Assembly (NCBI RefSeq): GCF_002414005.1 | Contig: NZ_DHYG01000046.1 | Coordinates: 1-7,063, forward strand | From: Psychrobacter sp. UBA5136 | Lineage (GTDB): Bacteria; Pseudomonadota; Gammaproteobacteria; Pseudomonadales; Moraxellaceae | Length of the DNA: 7,063 bases | Direction of reading: 5' to 3' | The notes under the pieces: model-generated | The model's input: the letters and a program-made list of their open reading frames with translations, nothing else | What the model was told of the DNA's origin: nothing | Database searches by the model: none | Part shown: positions 1 through 6,003 of the stretch, piece by piece | How the letters are laid out: every line of letters starts with the position of its first letter | Numbering within the stretch: the first letter of the stretch is position 1 | Made by a program: the position numbers and the translations under genes

Positions 1-39
1 TAATTATTGGGTTTGGTATAACTTTAGTTTATAGGCATG

Positions 40-73
40 AAAAAGCCGCTATATTAAAAATAGCGGCTTTTTT
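40..73. terminator. Bidirectional intrinsic terminator downstream of gloA
   Basis: A perfect 12-bp stem pairs 40-51 (five A then gccgcta) with 61-72 (tagcggc then T's) around a 9-base loop. The A run on one arm and the T run on the other give a U-tail in both directions, six T's on the plus strand and five on the minus. It lies 21 bases past the gloA stop, so it should end the gloA transcript. Its symmetry suggests it also serves a convergent plus-strand gene left of the window. Bases 1-39 show no recognisable coding end. Confidence 0.85.
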
Positions 74-94
74 ATTGGTTAAAGAGTGACTTAT

Positions 95-664
95 TTAACC
101 CATCAAATCAGCTTGGACGATTTCAATCCAGTAGCCATCAACGTCTTTGATAAAGGCGATATTTTTCATGCTGCCATCTTCTGGGCGTTTTTTAAATTCA
201 ACGTTGTTTTTATCAAACCACGCAATCGCCTCATCAAGGTTGGGCACACTAAAGCAAATATGACCAAAGCCCTGAGGTTCTTGGTTGCCATCGTGATAAC
301 GAAAATCCGCTTGGGTCTCAGTGCCGTAATTATGGGTCAGCTCTAAAATACCGCGCTGGCGAAAAGCAAAAATTTCTAAGTCGTCACCCGCTGGTAAGTT
401 GTCACGCTCGCTCTCGGTGAGCTTGGCTAAAAAGTACAAATCAAAACCCATGGCTGGGAATTTTTTTACTGCCAATAACGTCATACCCAAGATACCAGTG
501 TAAAACGCCAACGATTTGGCTGGGTCTTTTACCCGTAGCATGGTATGGTTAAAGGTATAACCTGTCGTCTGAGCTGCAATCGGCTGGACGCCTTCTGCTT
601 TTACGCTGCTCTCAGGTTGAGCGACACTCTCTCTACTAGCGTCTAAATTTGTTGAATCAGTCAT
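95..664 (-). CDS. gloA: Lactoylglutathione lyase (glyoxalase I), long form
   Basis: Glyoxalase I isomerises the hemithioacetal of methylglyoxal and glutathione to S-lactoylglutathione in the cytosol, the first step of methylglyoxal detoxification. The 189-residue protein resembles the longer human/Pseudomonas-type enzyme, not the short E. coli form. It shares the stretches TMLRVKDP (41-48), LELTHNYGTE (107-116), GFGHI (132-136) and DGYWIEI (176-182). The metal ligands align as H40, E108, H135 and E181; human GLO1 has Gln at the first position. Residues 1-34 form a Ser/Glu/Gln-rich extension without signal-peptide character; human GLO1 also has a disordered N-terminus. The start is supported by GGAAAAG upstream of the ATG and by the lack of any other Met before the core fold. 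A terminator follows at 40-73, and a candidate promoter with a palindrome lies at 747-774. Metal preference (Zn or Ni) cannot be read from the sequence. Confidence 0.93.
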   Translation of the reverse strand: MTDSTNLDASRESVAQPESSVKAEGVQPIAAQTTGYTFNHTMLRVKDPAKSLAFYTGILGMTLLAVKKFPAMGFDLYFLAKLTESERDNLPAGDDLEIFAFRQRGILELTHNYGTETQADFRYHDGNQEPQGFGHICFSVPNLDEAIAWFDKNNVEFKKRPEDGSMKNIAFIKDVDGYWIEIVQADLMG

Positions 665-746
665 AACTTTTCCAATATCTAAGTATTTTTAATCGTTAAT
701 AGCGGATACGGTGACGATGTGACCACGTACCAACCGTACCCTAACT

Positions 747-774
747 ATGATAGACATTTAATACTAAATGTCTA
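747..774 (-). promoter_or_regulatory. Candidate gloA promoter overlapping a palindrome
   Basis: Read on the minus strand, TAGACA (769-774, 5/6 to the -35 consensus) is followed after 16 bases by TATCAT (747-752, 5/6 to the -10 consensus). Transcription would start near 740, giving a leader of about 75 bases before gloA. The -35 lies within the right arm of the inverted repeat at 751-774 and the -10 touches the left arm, so a protein bound there would block RNA polymerase. The promoter begins directly after the carbonic anhydrase stop codon. It is a consensus match only. Confidence 0.4.
751..774. repeat. Perfect 10-bp inverted repeat between gloA and can
   Basis: tagacattta (751-760) and taaatgtcta (765-774) are exact reverse complements separated by the four bases atac. 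The right arm abuts the carbonic anhydrase stop codon (775-777). The stem is AT-rich and has no T-run after it on the minus strand (the next bases read tcatagttag), so it is a poor intrinsic terminator. A symmetrical operator for a dimeric regulator is the more natural reading, given the overlapping candidate promoter. A weak 3'-end hairpin for the can transcript remains possible. Confidence 0.6.
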
Positions 775-1413
775 TTAAACATCTAAAAACCGCACTTTCC
801 CTGTCTCTAAATCATACTCGGCGCCAACAACAAGCAACTGGCCGCTATTGGTTAGGTCCTCTAGCGCGCGCGAACCATGCTTTAGCTGACTGACCGACAT
901 GCGCACATTGGCACGAATAGAGCGATCGACCAACTCATCCGCGTCGACGTCATGGCCGTTGGCCGTTGCCAGCTCATGCAAGTTATAAACACTTGGGCGA
1001 ATACGATCGACGATGGACTGTAAGTTTGGCGAGTAATTTTGCTCAGGATTGATGAGCGCATCGACGCAGGCGGTCACCGCACCGCAATGCGAATGCCCAA
1101 GTACCACCACCAATTTGGTACCAAACTTTTCTGCCGCAAATTCAATCGAGCCGATTTGTGATGGCGCAACCACATTGCCCGCCACGCGTATGACAAACAA
1201 ATCGCCCAAACCTTGATCAAACACAATCTCAACCGGTACACGGGCGTCCGAACAACCCAAAATAATGGCTAACGGGTCTTGATCACTGATCAGCTCGGGA
1301 CGTTTTTGCATACAAGGGTCGGTGCTGGTCAAACTTTCTACATAACGCACATTACCTTCTTTGAGTAGTTCCAGTGCTTCTTGACCAGTTTTTGGGCGGT
1401 TACTGTTAGGCAT
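775..1413 (-). CDS. can: Beta-class carbonic anhydrase
   Basis: This zinc enzyme interconverts CO2 and bicarbonate, supplying bicarbonate to biosynthetic carboxylations and buffering the cytosol. The 212-residue length fits bacterial beta-CAs. The family motifs are present: CSDARVP at 54-60, with zinc ligand C54 and the D56/R58 dyad, and GHSHCGAV at 106-113, with ligands H107 and C110. VIRVAGN (74-80) is also typical. There is no signal peptide, so it is cytosolic. The start has a good ribosome site, AAGGA (1420-1424 on the complement), 6 bases before the ATG. The gene is the first of two minus-strand genes and diverges from potA across a 434-base gap. The symbol follows E. coli Can; paralogues such as CynT share the motifs, but no cyanate genes are near. 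Confidence 0.93.
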   Translation of the reverse strand: MPNSNRPKTGQEALELLKEGNVRYVESLTSTDPCMQKRPELISDQDPLAIILGCSDARVPVEIVFDQGLGDLFVIRVAGNVVAPSQIGSIEFAAEKFGTKLVVVLGHSHCGAVTACVDALINPEQNYSPNLQSIVDRIRPSVYNLHELATANGHDVDADELVDRSIRANVRMSVSQLKHGSRALEDLTNSGQLLVVGAEYDLETGKVRFLDV

Positions 1414-1442
1414 AAGGGGTCCTTGTTTATCAAAAGGTTAAA

Positions 1443-1471
1443 ATTATAAATTGCGCTAGCCTGCTGTTTTC
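1443..1471 (-). promoter_or_regulatory. Candidate can promoter
   Basis: A perfect TATAAT -10 reads on the minus strand at 1443-1448, about 30 bases before the ATG, which would leave a short leader containing the AAGGA ribosome site. No good -35 is visible at 16-18 bases: the best hexamer is AAAACA (1465-1470), matching 3/6. The promoter may therefore depend on an activator or be misassigned. Confidence 0.35.
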
Positions 1472-1490
1472 TGTTTTAACTGACAGTTTT

Positions 1491-1526
1491 TATCTAAGCT
1501 TATCTTTTAAGCCTATCTTTTAAGCT
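1491..1526. repeat. 13-nt tandem repeat, two full copies plus a shortened one
   Basis: tatcttttaagcc (1501-1513) and tatcttttaagct (1514-1526) are tandem copies differing only at the last base. The preceding tatctaagct (1491-1500) is the same unit lacking ttt. A 9-bp inverted repeat, ctaagctta (1494-1502) with taagcttag (1521-1529), overlaps the array, so it could form a stem-loop or act as a spaced operator. It lies about 80-115 bases upstream of the can start. Confidence 0.65.
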
Positions 1527-1552
1527 TAGCCGCTTGCTATTGCAAATATCCT

Positions 1553-1567
1553 TGTATGTAGCATACA
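1553..1567. repeat. Small inverted repeat in the can/potA gap
   Basis: tgtatg (1553-1558) and cataca (1562-1567) are exact reverse complements around a 3-base centre. No T-run follows on either strand, so it does not look like a terminator. It could be a regulator half-site pair or chance. Confidence 0.3.
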
Positions 1568-1698
1568 CAAAATTATTGTAGCGCAAGCAAGGCAAAAAAA
1601 CGGTAAAAATTCTTTATTTTAAACGCACGCTATTTCAGACAGTGTTTACCCACTTATTCTATTAACAACTTAATCCAACCAACCGATAACGAACTCGC

Positions 1699-1727
1699 AC
1701 TGATTTATAGCAAGGGTTTGTTATAAT
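1699..1727 (+). promoter_or_regulatory. Candidate potABC promoter (extended -10)
   Basis: A consensus TATAAT at 1722-1727 is preceded by TG one base upstream (1719-1720), the TGnTATAAT extended -10 that can work without a good -35. The -35 region (ACTGAT at 1699-1704 with a 17-base gap, or CTGATT at 1700-1705 with 16) is weak, as expected for this class. Transcription would start near 1734, giving a leader of about 114 bases before potA. It is the best promoter match in this gap. Confidence 0.55.
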
Positions 1728-1847
1728 ACGCAGCAATCAGACCGCATATAAACCTTCGCTTATTGCCATACTTAACAACAGTTAAATTGCTGTCAGTACC
1801 CAGTATTTTAGCGCTACTGAGCATTTGGTGTTTTAGGAATCAACTTT

Positions 1848-3125
1848 ATGACCGAATCAAATTTAACCACGCAAAACGTGCCTGCGTCGCCCGATACTGA
1901 CAAGGTGCTGCTAAAGCTGACTGGTCTCCAAAAAATTTATGATCAAACCGAAGTATTAAAGGACATCAACCTTGATATTCAGCACGGCGAGTTTATCACC
2001 CTGCTTGGTCCATCAGGCTGCGGTAAAACGACGTTGCTACGCTTGATTGCTGGTTTTGAGCAGCCAAATGCTGGGGCGATTTATCTTGATGGTATGCAAA
2101 TGGCAGGCTTGTCAGCGGATAAGCGTCCGGTCAATACCGTGTTTCAGCAATATGCCTTATTTCCGCATATGACGGTGGCGCAAAACGTTGCTTACGGACT
2201 TAAATTAAAAAAAGTGCCAAAAGATGAGATTCAAAGGCGGGTACGTGAAATGCTGGCAATGGTACAACTTGAGCATCTTGCTAATCGCCGACCGCAAGAT
2301 TTATCGGGCGGTCAGCAGCAGCGCGTGGCGATTGCACGCGCGGTGATTAATCGTCCTAAACTATTATTGCTCGATGAGCCACTATCGGCGCTTGACCATA
2401 AGCTGCGTCTGCAAATGCAATCTGAGCTTAAACGCCTGCAACGTGAACTTGGCATTACCTTTGTTTTTGTCACCCACGACCAAGAAGAAGCGCTGTCGAT
2501 GTCGGACCGCATTGCGGTGATGAAAGACGGCAGATTTCAACAAATTGGCACGCCTATCCAAATTTATGAAACCCCTGCCAATTTATTTACCGCCAAATTT
2601 ATCGGTGAGACCAACCTGTTTAAAGCGGAAGTCAAAGGCGTTTACCCTGAGCAGGCTGACCGTGATGGCCGCGTGACCAATGGGCGTATTGAGGTCGAGG
2701 TTTGCGAGGCACAAGCGCAAGAAGGCCCGATTACTTTACGTAATTTGCGCCGTCCCAACTTTGCCAATGACGTGCAAGTCGGCGATATCGTTAATTTACT
2801 ATTGCGTCCAGAAGATTTGCGCATTTATGACCCCAACGATAAAGAACACAGTGGTTTATTGGGACGGGTGATTGAAAGTAATTATAAAGGCAGCACTTTA
2901 GACTCGATTATTGAGCTGGCTAACGGGCATATTATTAAAGCCTCAGAATTCTTTGACGAAGATGACCCAAGTTTTGATTATAAGCTTAATGAAGGCGTCA
3001 AAGTATCGTGGGTGGACGGCTGGGAATGGGTGTTACCAGAAGAAGATACGCTCGACAGCAGTGCAGCTGATAGTAATATAACTGATAGCACTAGCAAATT
3101 AGCTTTCCAAAAGGATATCAGCTAA
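1848..3125 (+). CDS. potA: Spermidine/putrescine ABC transporter, ATP-binding subunit
   Basis: PotA is the cytosolic ATPase that powers polyamine import through PotB and PotC. All nucleotide-binding motifs are intact: Walker A GPSGCGKTT (54-62, K60), Q-loop Q100 in FQQYALFPHM, signature LSGGQ (152-156), Walker B LLLLDEP (172-178, E177), D-loop SALD (180-183) and switch histidine H210. After about residue 260 comes a regulatory TOBE-type domain with LLLRPEDLRIY (317-327) and an NYKGSTLDS / SEFFDEDDPSFD region very like E. coli PotA. At 425 residues it is longer than E. coli PotA (about 378). The extra length lies in an insertion around residues 265-305 and an acidic, Ser/Asp-rich tail of about 25 residues. 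The ATG follows AGGA (1835-1838) by 9 bases. It is the first gene of the operon, and its TAA overlaps the potB ATG by one base. Confidence 0.95.
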   Translation: MTESNLTTQNVPASPDTDKVLLKLTGLQKIYDQTEVLKDINLDIQHGEFITLLGPSGCGKTTLLRLIAGFEQPNAGAIYLDGMQMAGLSADKRPVNTVFQQYALFPHMTVAQNVAYGLKLKKVPKDEIQRRVREMLAMVQLEHLANRRPQDLSGGQQQRVAIARAVINRPKLLLLDEPLSALDHKLRLQMQSELKRLQRELGITFVFVTHDQEEALSMSDRIAVMKDGRFQQIGTPIQIYETPANLFTAKFIGETNLFKAEVKGVYPEQADRDGRVTNGRIEVEVCEAQAQEGPITLRNLRRPNFANDVQVGDIVNLLLRPEDLRIYDPNDKEHSGLLGRVIESNYKGSTLDSIIELANGHIIKASEFFDEDDPSFDYKLNEGVKVSWVDGWEWVLPEEDTLDSSAADSNITDSTSKLAFQKDIS

Positions 3126-4033
3126 TGGCGCGTATCAACTTAACTGGTAAAAAATTAAGCAACAAAAACGTCAGCAATAAAAGCCCTTTTCGCACGGCAA
3201 CGCTGTGGCTGATTTGGGGGTGGCTGCTTATCTTTGCGCTATTGCCCAATATACTGGTGATTGCGGTCAGCTTTTTAACGCGGGATAGCACAGCTTTTAT
3301 TAGTTTGCCGGTGACTATCGATAGCTACGCACGCATGATTGACCCGCTGTATTTTGATGTCTTTGTGCATTCATTATGGATGGCGGGCATCACCACGGTT
3401 ATTTGCTTATTGCTGGGCTATCCATTTGCTTGGTTTGTATCAAGAGTTGATAAACGCTGGCAACCACTGCTGATGCTTATGCTAATACTGCCATTTTGGA
3501 CCAACTCTTTGGTACGAACTTATGCGCTAAAACTCTTATTTGCCAGTAATGGTTTGATTAATAAATCCTTATTAGCCATCGGCATCATCGATGCACCCAT
3601 TGATATTTTATACACCCAAGGTGCGGTCATTGCCGGTTTAACCTACTTATTATTTCCCTTTATGGTGCTGCCGCTCTATGCGGTATTTAGCGATTTGCGC
3701 AATGATATGCTCCTTGCCTCGCAAGATTTGGGCGCATCAAAAAAACAAACCTTTTGGCACGTGGTCCTCCCTTTAACGACACCGGGGATTATCTCAGGGG
3801 TGCTGTTAGTATTATTACCCGCGATGGGGATGTTTTACGTTGCTGATATTTTAGGCGGCTCGCGTAATTTACTCGTTGGTAATATTATCAAAAACCAGTT
3901 TTTGGACGCGCGTGATTGGCCATTTGGCGCCGCCGCCAGTGTGCTATTGACGCTTGCAATGGCGATATTGTTACTTGCTTATCGCGCCAGTAGTCGCCGT
4001 ATTGGCAAAACCGACTTTAACGAGGTGGCCTAA
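3125..4033 (+). CDS. potB: Spermidine/putrescine ABC transporter, permease subunit B
   Basis: This inner-membrane permease pairs with PotC to form the polyamine channel. In its 302 residues, hydrophobic segments fall near 27-51, 83-104, 114-131, 166-188, 221-241 and 270-285, the expected six helices. The cytoplasmic EAA-type coupling loop that docks on PotA starts near residue 198, with DLGAS at 201-205 and a proline-rich end at 216-221. MFYVADILGG and the RDWPFGAA stretch resemble E. coli PotB more closely than PotH. A lysine/asparagine-rich N-terminus of about 22 residues precedes the first helix and fits a cytoplasmic N-terminus. The start overlaps the potA stop as TAATG and has AAAAGGA upstream, indicating translational coupling. 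The same overlap joins it to potC. Confidence 0.94.
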   Translation: MARINLTGKKLSNKNVSNKSPFRTATLWLIWGWLLIFALLPNILVIAVSFLTRDSTAFISLPVTIDSYARMIDPLYFDVFVHSLWMAGITTVICLLLGYPFAWFVSRVDKRWQPLLMLMLILPFWTNSLVRTYALKLLFASNGLINKSLLAIGIIDAPIDILYTQGAVIAGLTYLLFPFMVLPLYAVFSDLRNDMLLASQDLGASKKQTFWHVVLPLTTPGIISGVLLVLLPAMGMFYVADILGGSRNLLVGNIIKNQFLDARDWPFGAAASVLLTLAMAILLLAYRASSRRIGKTDFNEVA

Positions 4034-4890
4034 TGTCTGGTAATTCAATCAACCATTCACCGATGAATAGTTCACCAATGAAAACCAAACACGCTATCAA
4101 GCGACCCAATCTCAAGCAACTCAGTATCGGCAGTATCGCTGCCAAAGGCTATTTGGGTCTGATTTATACTTTACTATATCTGCCCATCATCGTCTTGGTG
4201 GCGATGTCATTTAATAAATCGAAAATCGGTTATAACTGGGGCGGCTTTAGTTTAAAGTGGTATGAGTCGCTACTGAATAACCAAGCAATGCTTGATGCTT
4301 TTTGGCATTCTATTGTCCTGGGCTTGGTTGCTGCCACGGTATCGACCATCATCGGCACCTTGACTGCGCTGGCGCTCCATCGCTATGATTTTCGCGGTAA
4401 AGGTTTATTAAACGGACTGCTATTTGTACTGATGATGTCACCTGAGATTGTCTTGGCGATATCGCTATTGGCGCTATTTTTATTAATCGGGCTGCAGCTC
4501 GGTTTCGTTTCACTATTATTGGCACATATCACTTTTTGCCTACCGTTTGTGGTCATTACCGTTTTTGCGCGCTTAAGTAGTTTGGATGAGCGTTTAATGG
4601 AAGCAGCGCGAGATTTGGGCGCTAGCGAGTCAACGATGGTGCGTACGGTCTTGATTCCAGTGATTTTCCCAGCGGTAATGGCAGGTTGGTTGCTTGCTTT
4701 TACTTTATCGCTTGATGATGTGGTGGTATCGACCTTTGTCACTGGCCCTAGTTATGAGATTTTGCCGCTCCGTATTTATTCTATGGTGCGCGTGGGGCTT
4801 AAACCTGAGGTTAATGCCATCGGGACAATTTTACTCGTCGCTTCGTTAATTTTGGTGGTTATCTCGCAGTTACTGCTACGTCGGCGTTAG
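4033..4890 (+). CDS. potC: Spermidine/putrescine ABC transporter, permease subunit C
   Basis: This is the second inner-membrane permease of the polyamine importer. The core from about residue 37 matches E. coli PotC closely: LYLPIIVLV, NWGGFSLKWYESLLNN, SPEIVLAISLLALF, the EAA loop EAARDLGAS (190-198), and SLDDVVVSTFVTGPSYEILPL beginning near 226. At 285 residues it is about 20 longer than E. coli PotC. The excess is a hydrophilic, basic N-terminal extension containing a repeated SPM (HSPMNSSPMK). Met11 and Met16 are alternative starts, but the first ATG forms a TAATG overlap with potB and follows a strong GAGGTGG, so it is preferred. No potD follows: after the stop come 118 bases and then metR, so the binding protein must be encoded elsewhere. 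Confidence 0.94.
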   Translation: MSGNSINHSPMNSSPMKTKHAIKRPNLKQLSIGSIAAKGYLGLIYTLLYLPIIVLVAMSFNKSKIGYNWGGFSLKWYESLLNNQAMLDAFWHSIVLGLVAATVSTIIGTLTALALHRYDFRGKGLLNGLLFVLMMSPEIVLAISLLALFLLIGLQLGFVSLLLAHITFCLPFVVITVFARLSSLDERLMEAARDLGASESTMVRTVLIPVIFPAVMAGWLLAFTLSLDDVVVSTFVTGPSYEILPLRIYSMVRVGLKPEVNAIGTILLVASLILVVISQLLLRRR

Positions 4891-4892
4891 TT

Positions 4893-4921
4893 TTAACTTT
4901 TACGGCAAAAATATCTATAAT
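4893..4921 (+). promoter_or_regulatory. Candidate metR promoter
   Basis: TTAACT (4893-4898, 4/6 to the -35 consensus) is followed after exactly 17 bases by a perfect TATAAT (4916-4921). It begins two bases after the potC stop and implies a start near 4928, with a leader of about 80 bases before metR. This suggests metR is transcribed on its own, although read-through from pot is not excluded because no clear terminator lies between them. Confidence 0.5.
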
Positions 4922-4927
4922 GTAAAA

Positions 4928-4944
4928 TAGGCGAGAATTGCCTA
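4928..4944 (+). repeat. Hairpin at the predicted metR transcription start
   Basis: taggc (4928-4932) pairs with gccta (4940-4944). A G-U and an A-U pair extend the stem to 7 bp, leaving a three-base gaa loop. It coincides with the predicted +1 of the metR promoter. No T-run follows, so it is not a normal terminator for pot. It could be an operator, a structure at the 5' end of the metR mRNA, or the 3' end of the pot mRNA. The known E. coli MetR site TGAA-N5-TTCA is not present between potC and metR. Confidence 0.4.
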
Positions 4945-5008
4945 CGATATTGCAAGATTTTAAACACGTATTTTCTTATTTCTTTAACGTCAGTGGTTAG
5001 GTTATTTT

Positions 5009-5899
5009 ATGCTAGAGCTTCGTCATCTTAATACGCTAACTGCGCTGCGAGCCCACGGGTCATTAGCCGCTGCGGCCGATGAGCTGCACGTCACCGCCTC
5101 TGCGGTCTCACATCAGTTAAAAGAGCTGGAAAATTACTACGATATCAGTTTGGTGAATCGCCGCACGCGCCCGTTGACATTTACCCCAGCAGGCAAAACG
5201 GTATTGGCGCTGGCGGATAGCATCCTGCCGCAGGTTACGCGCACCAAATCAAACCTAAAGCGCTTGGCTCACGGGCAGGCGGGACGCTTGCGTCTTGCTT
5301 CTGAATGTCATAGCTGTTTTGATTGGTTGATGCCAATTCTTAATCATTATCGCCGCGAATGGTCGGATGTCGAGCTCGATTTTGCTACTGGCTTTGAGCC
5401 TGAGCCGCACCATTTACTGCAAGAAGGTGATATCGATTTATTGATTACCACCAGTAATTTACCGATAGAAGGCATCAGCTATCAGCCGTTGTTTGAATAT
5501 GAGAGCCGTTTGGTACTGTCGCCGACCCATGATTTGGCGGAACAACAATTTATTCATGCCGAAGATTTGGTTAATGAAACCTTGATTGCTTATCCCGTAG
5601 AAGCTAAACGCCTCGATATCATTGCGAACTTTATGACGCCTGCTGAGGTCAGTTTTAAAGCCATTCGTACCACCGAGCTAACAGCGATGCTAATTCAATT
5701 GGTTGCCAGCGAACGCGGCGTGGCGGCTTTACCCGACTGGGTGGTCGCGGAATATGAGAAAAAAGGCTGGGTGGTGTCGCGCCCGTTAGGTCAAGGCGTC
5801 TACTGTCAGCTTTATGCGGCGACGCGAACATCGAGTCAAGATACCGCTTATATGCAGGGGTTTGCGAGTTTGTTAGAAGGGATTGTGAAGCCGCTTTAG
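5009..5899 (+). CDS. metR: LysR-family regulator MetR
   Basis: MetR is a cytosolic DNA-binding regulator. In enterobacteria it uses homocysteine as co-effector to control metE, metH and related methionine genes. The 296-residue protein has the LysR layout: a winged helix-turn-helix in residues 1-65 (HTH around 18-37, with LAAAADELHVTASAVSHQL, then RPLTFTPAG) and a two-lobed effector domain. The MetR-specific features are convincing: ECHSCFDWLMP (99-109), DFATGFEPEPHHLLQEGDIDL, LIAYPVEAKRLD and GVAALPDWVV all have close counterparts in E. coli MetR. The ATG follows AGG (4999-5001) by seven bases. No methionine gene is in the window, so its target is distant, and the family habit of regulating a divergent neighbour does not apply because potC lies upstream in the same direction. 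Confidence 0.92.
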   Translation: MLELRHLNTLTALRAHGSLAAAADELHVTASAVSHQLKELENYYDISLVNRRTRPLTFTPAGKTVLALADSILPQVTRTKSNLKRLAHGQAGRLRLASECHSCFDWLMPILNHYRREWSDVELDFATGFEPEPHHLLQEGDIDLLITTSNLPIEGISYQPLFEYESRLVLSPTHDLAEQQFIHAEDLVNETLIAYPVEAKRLDIIANFMTPAEVSFKAIRTTELTAMLIQLVASERGVAALPDWVVAEYEKKGWVVSRPLGQGVYCQLYAATRTSSQDTAYMQGFASLLEGIVKPL

Positions 5900-5911
5900 A
5901 GCTTTATTTGT

Positions 5912-5946
5912 CATAACACTCGTTATGGGAATAAAACATAGTTCCC
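5912..5946. repeat. Two adjacent short inverted repeats after metR
   Basis: cataac (5912-5917) pairs with gttatg (5922-5927) around actc. Next to it, sharing base 5927, gggaa (5927-5931) pairs with ttccc (5942-5946). They lie between the convergent metR and endonuclease V genes. Neither is followed by a real T-run on either strand, so they are at best weak terminators. The rest of 5900-6003 shows nothing recognisable. Confidence 0.35.
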
Positions 5947-6003
5947 TAGTGAGGAATTGAGGGTATGGCTGTAGGGGAATTTATTTCAATAGGTATAGAT
6001 GTT

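Larger units (their letters stand above)
1414..1847. other. Divergent can/potA intergenic region
   Basis: This 434-base stretch holds no convincing gene. From the can side it contains a candidate can promoter (-10 at 1443-1448), an interrupted repeat ctgt-N8-acag at 1471-1486, three tandem copies of a 10-13-nt unit (1491-1526) overlapped by a 9-bp inverted repeat (1494-1529), a small hairpin (1553-1567), an A/T-rich tract around 1594-1619, and the extended -10 promoter for pot (1719-1727). A leader of about 114 bases then runs to potA and contains the palindrome tagcgcta (1809-1816). The region is longer than needed for two back-to-back promoters, so regulatory sites or an unrecognised small transcript could be present. 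Confidence 0.6.

Noticed and set aside
86..346. Plus-strand open frame of 86 codons opposite gloA
   Set aside because: It lies antisense to a clear glyoxalase I gene, and its protein matches no family I recognise.
751..774. Inverted repeat as the intrinsic terminator of can
   Set aside because: The stem is AT-rich and no T-run follows it on the minus strand; an operator reading fits better, though a weak terminator is not excluded.
1491..1529. Tandem repeats as a CRISPR array
   Set aside because: The units are 10-13 nt, directly abutting and without spacers.
1755..1847. Upstream peptide starting at a TTG in the potA leader
   Set aside because: It has no ATG or clear ribosome site, and the frame simply stays open into the potA start; too weak to call.
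2312..2871. Several short open frames inside potA on both strands
   Set aside because: They are shadows of potA, whose frame carries every ABC ATPase motif; their proteins are Ser/Arg/Cys-rich with no domain.
4383..4742. Minus-strand open frame of 119 codons within potC
   Set aside because: It is antisense to a highly conserved permease region, and its Ser/Lys/Thr-rich protein is a typical reverse-strand artefact.
5900..6003. Gene remnant or attachment site between metR and endonuclease V
   Set aside because: Only two short inverted repeats are visible, with no recognisable peptide, tRNA end or direct repeat.
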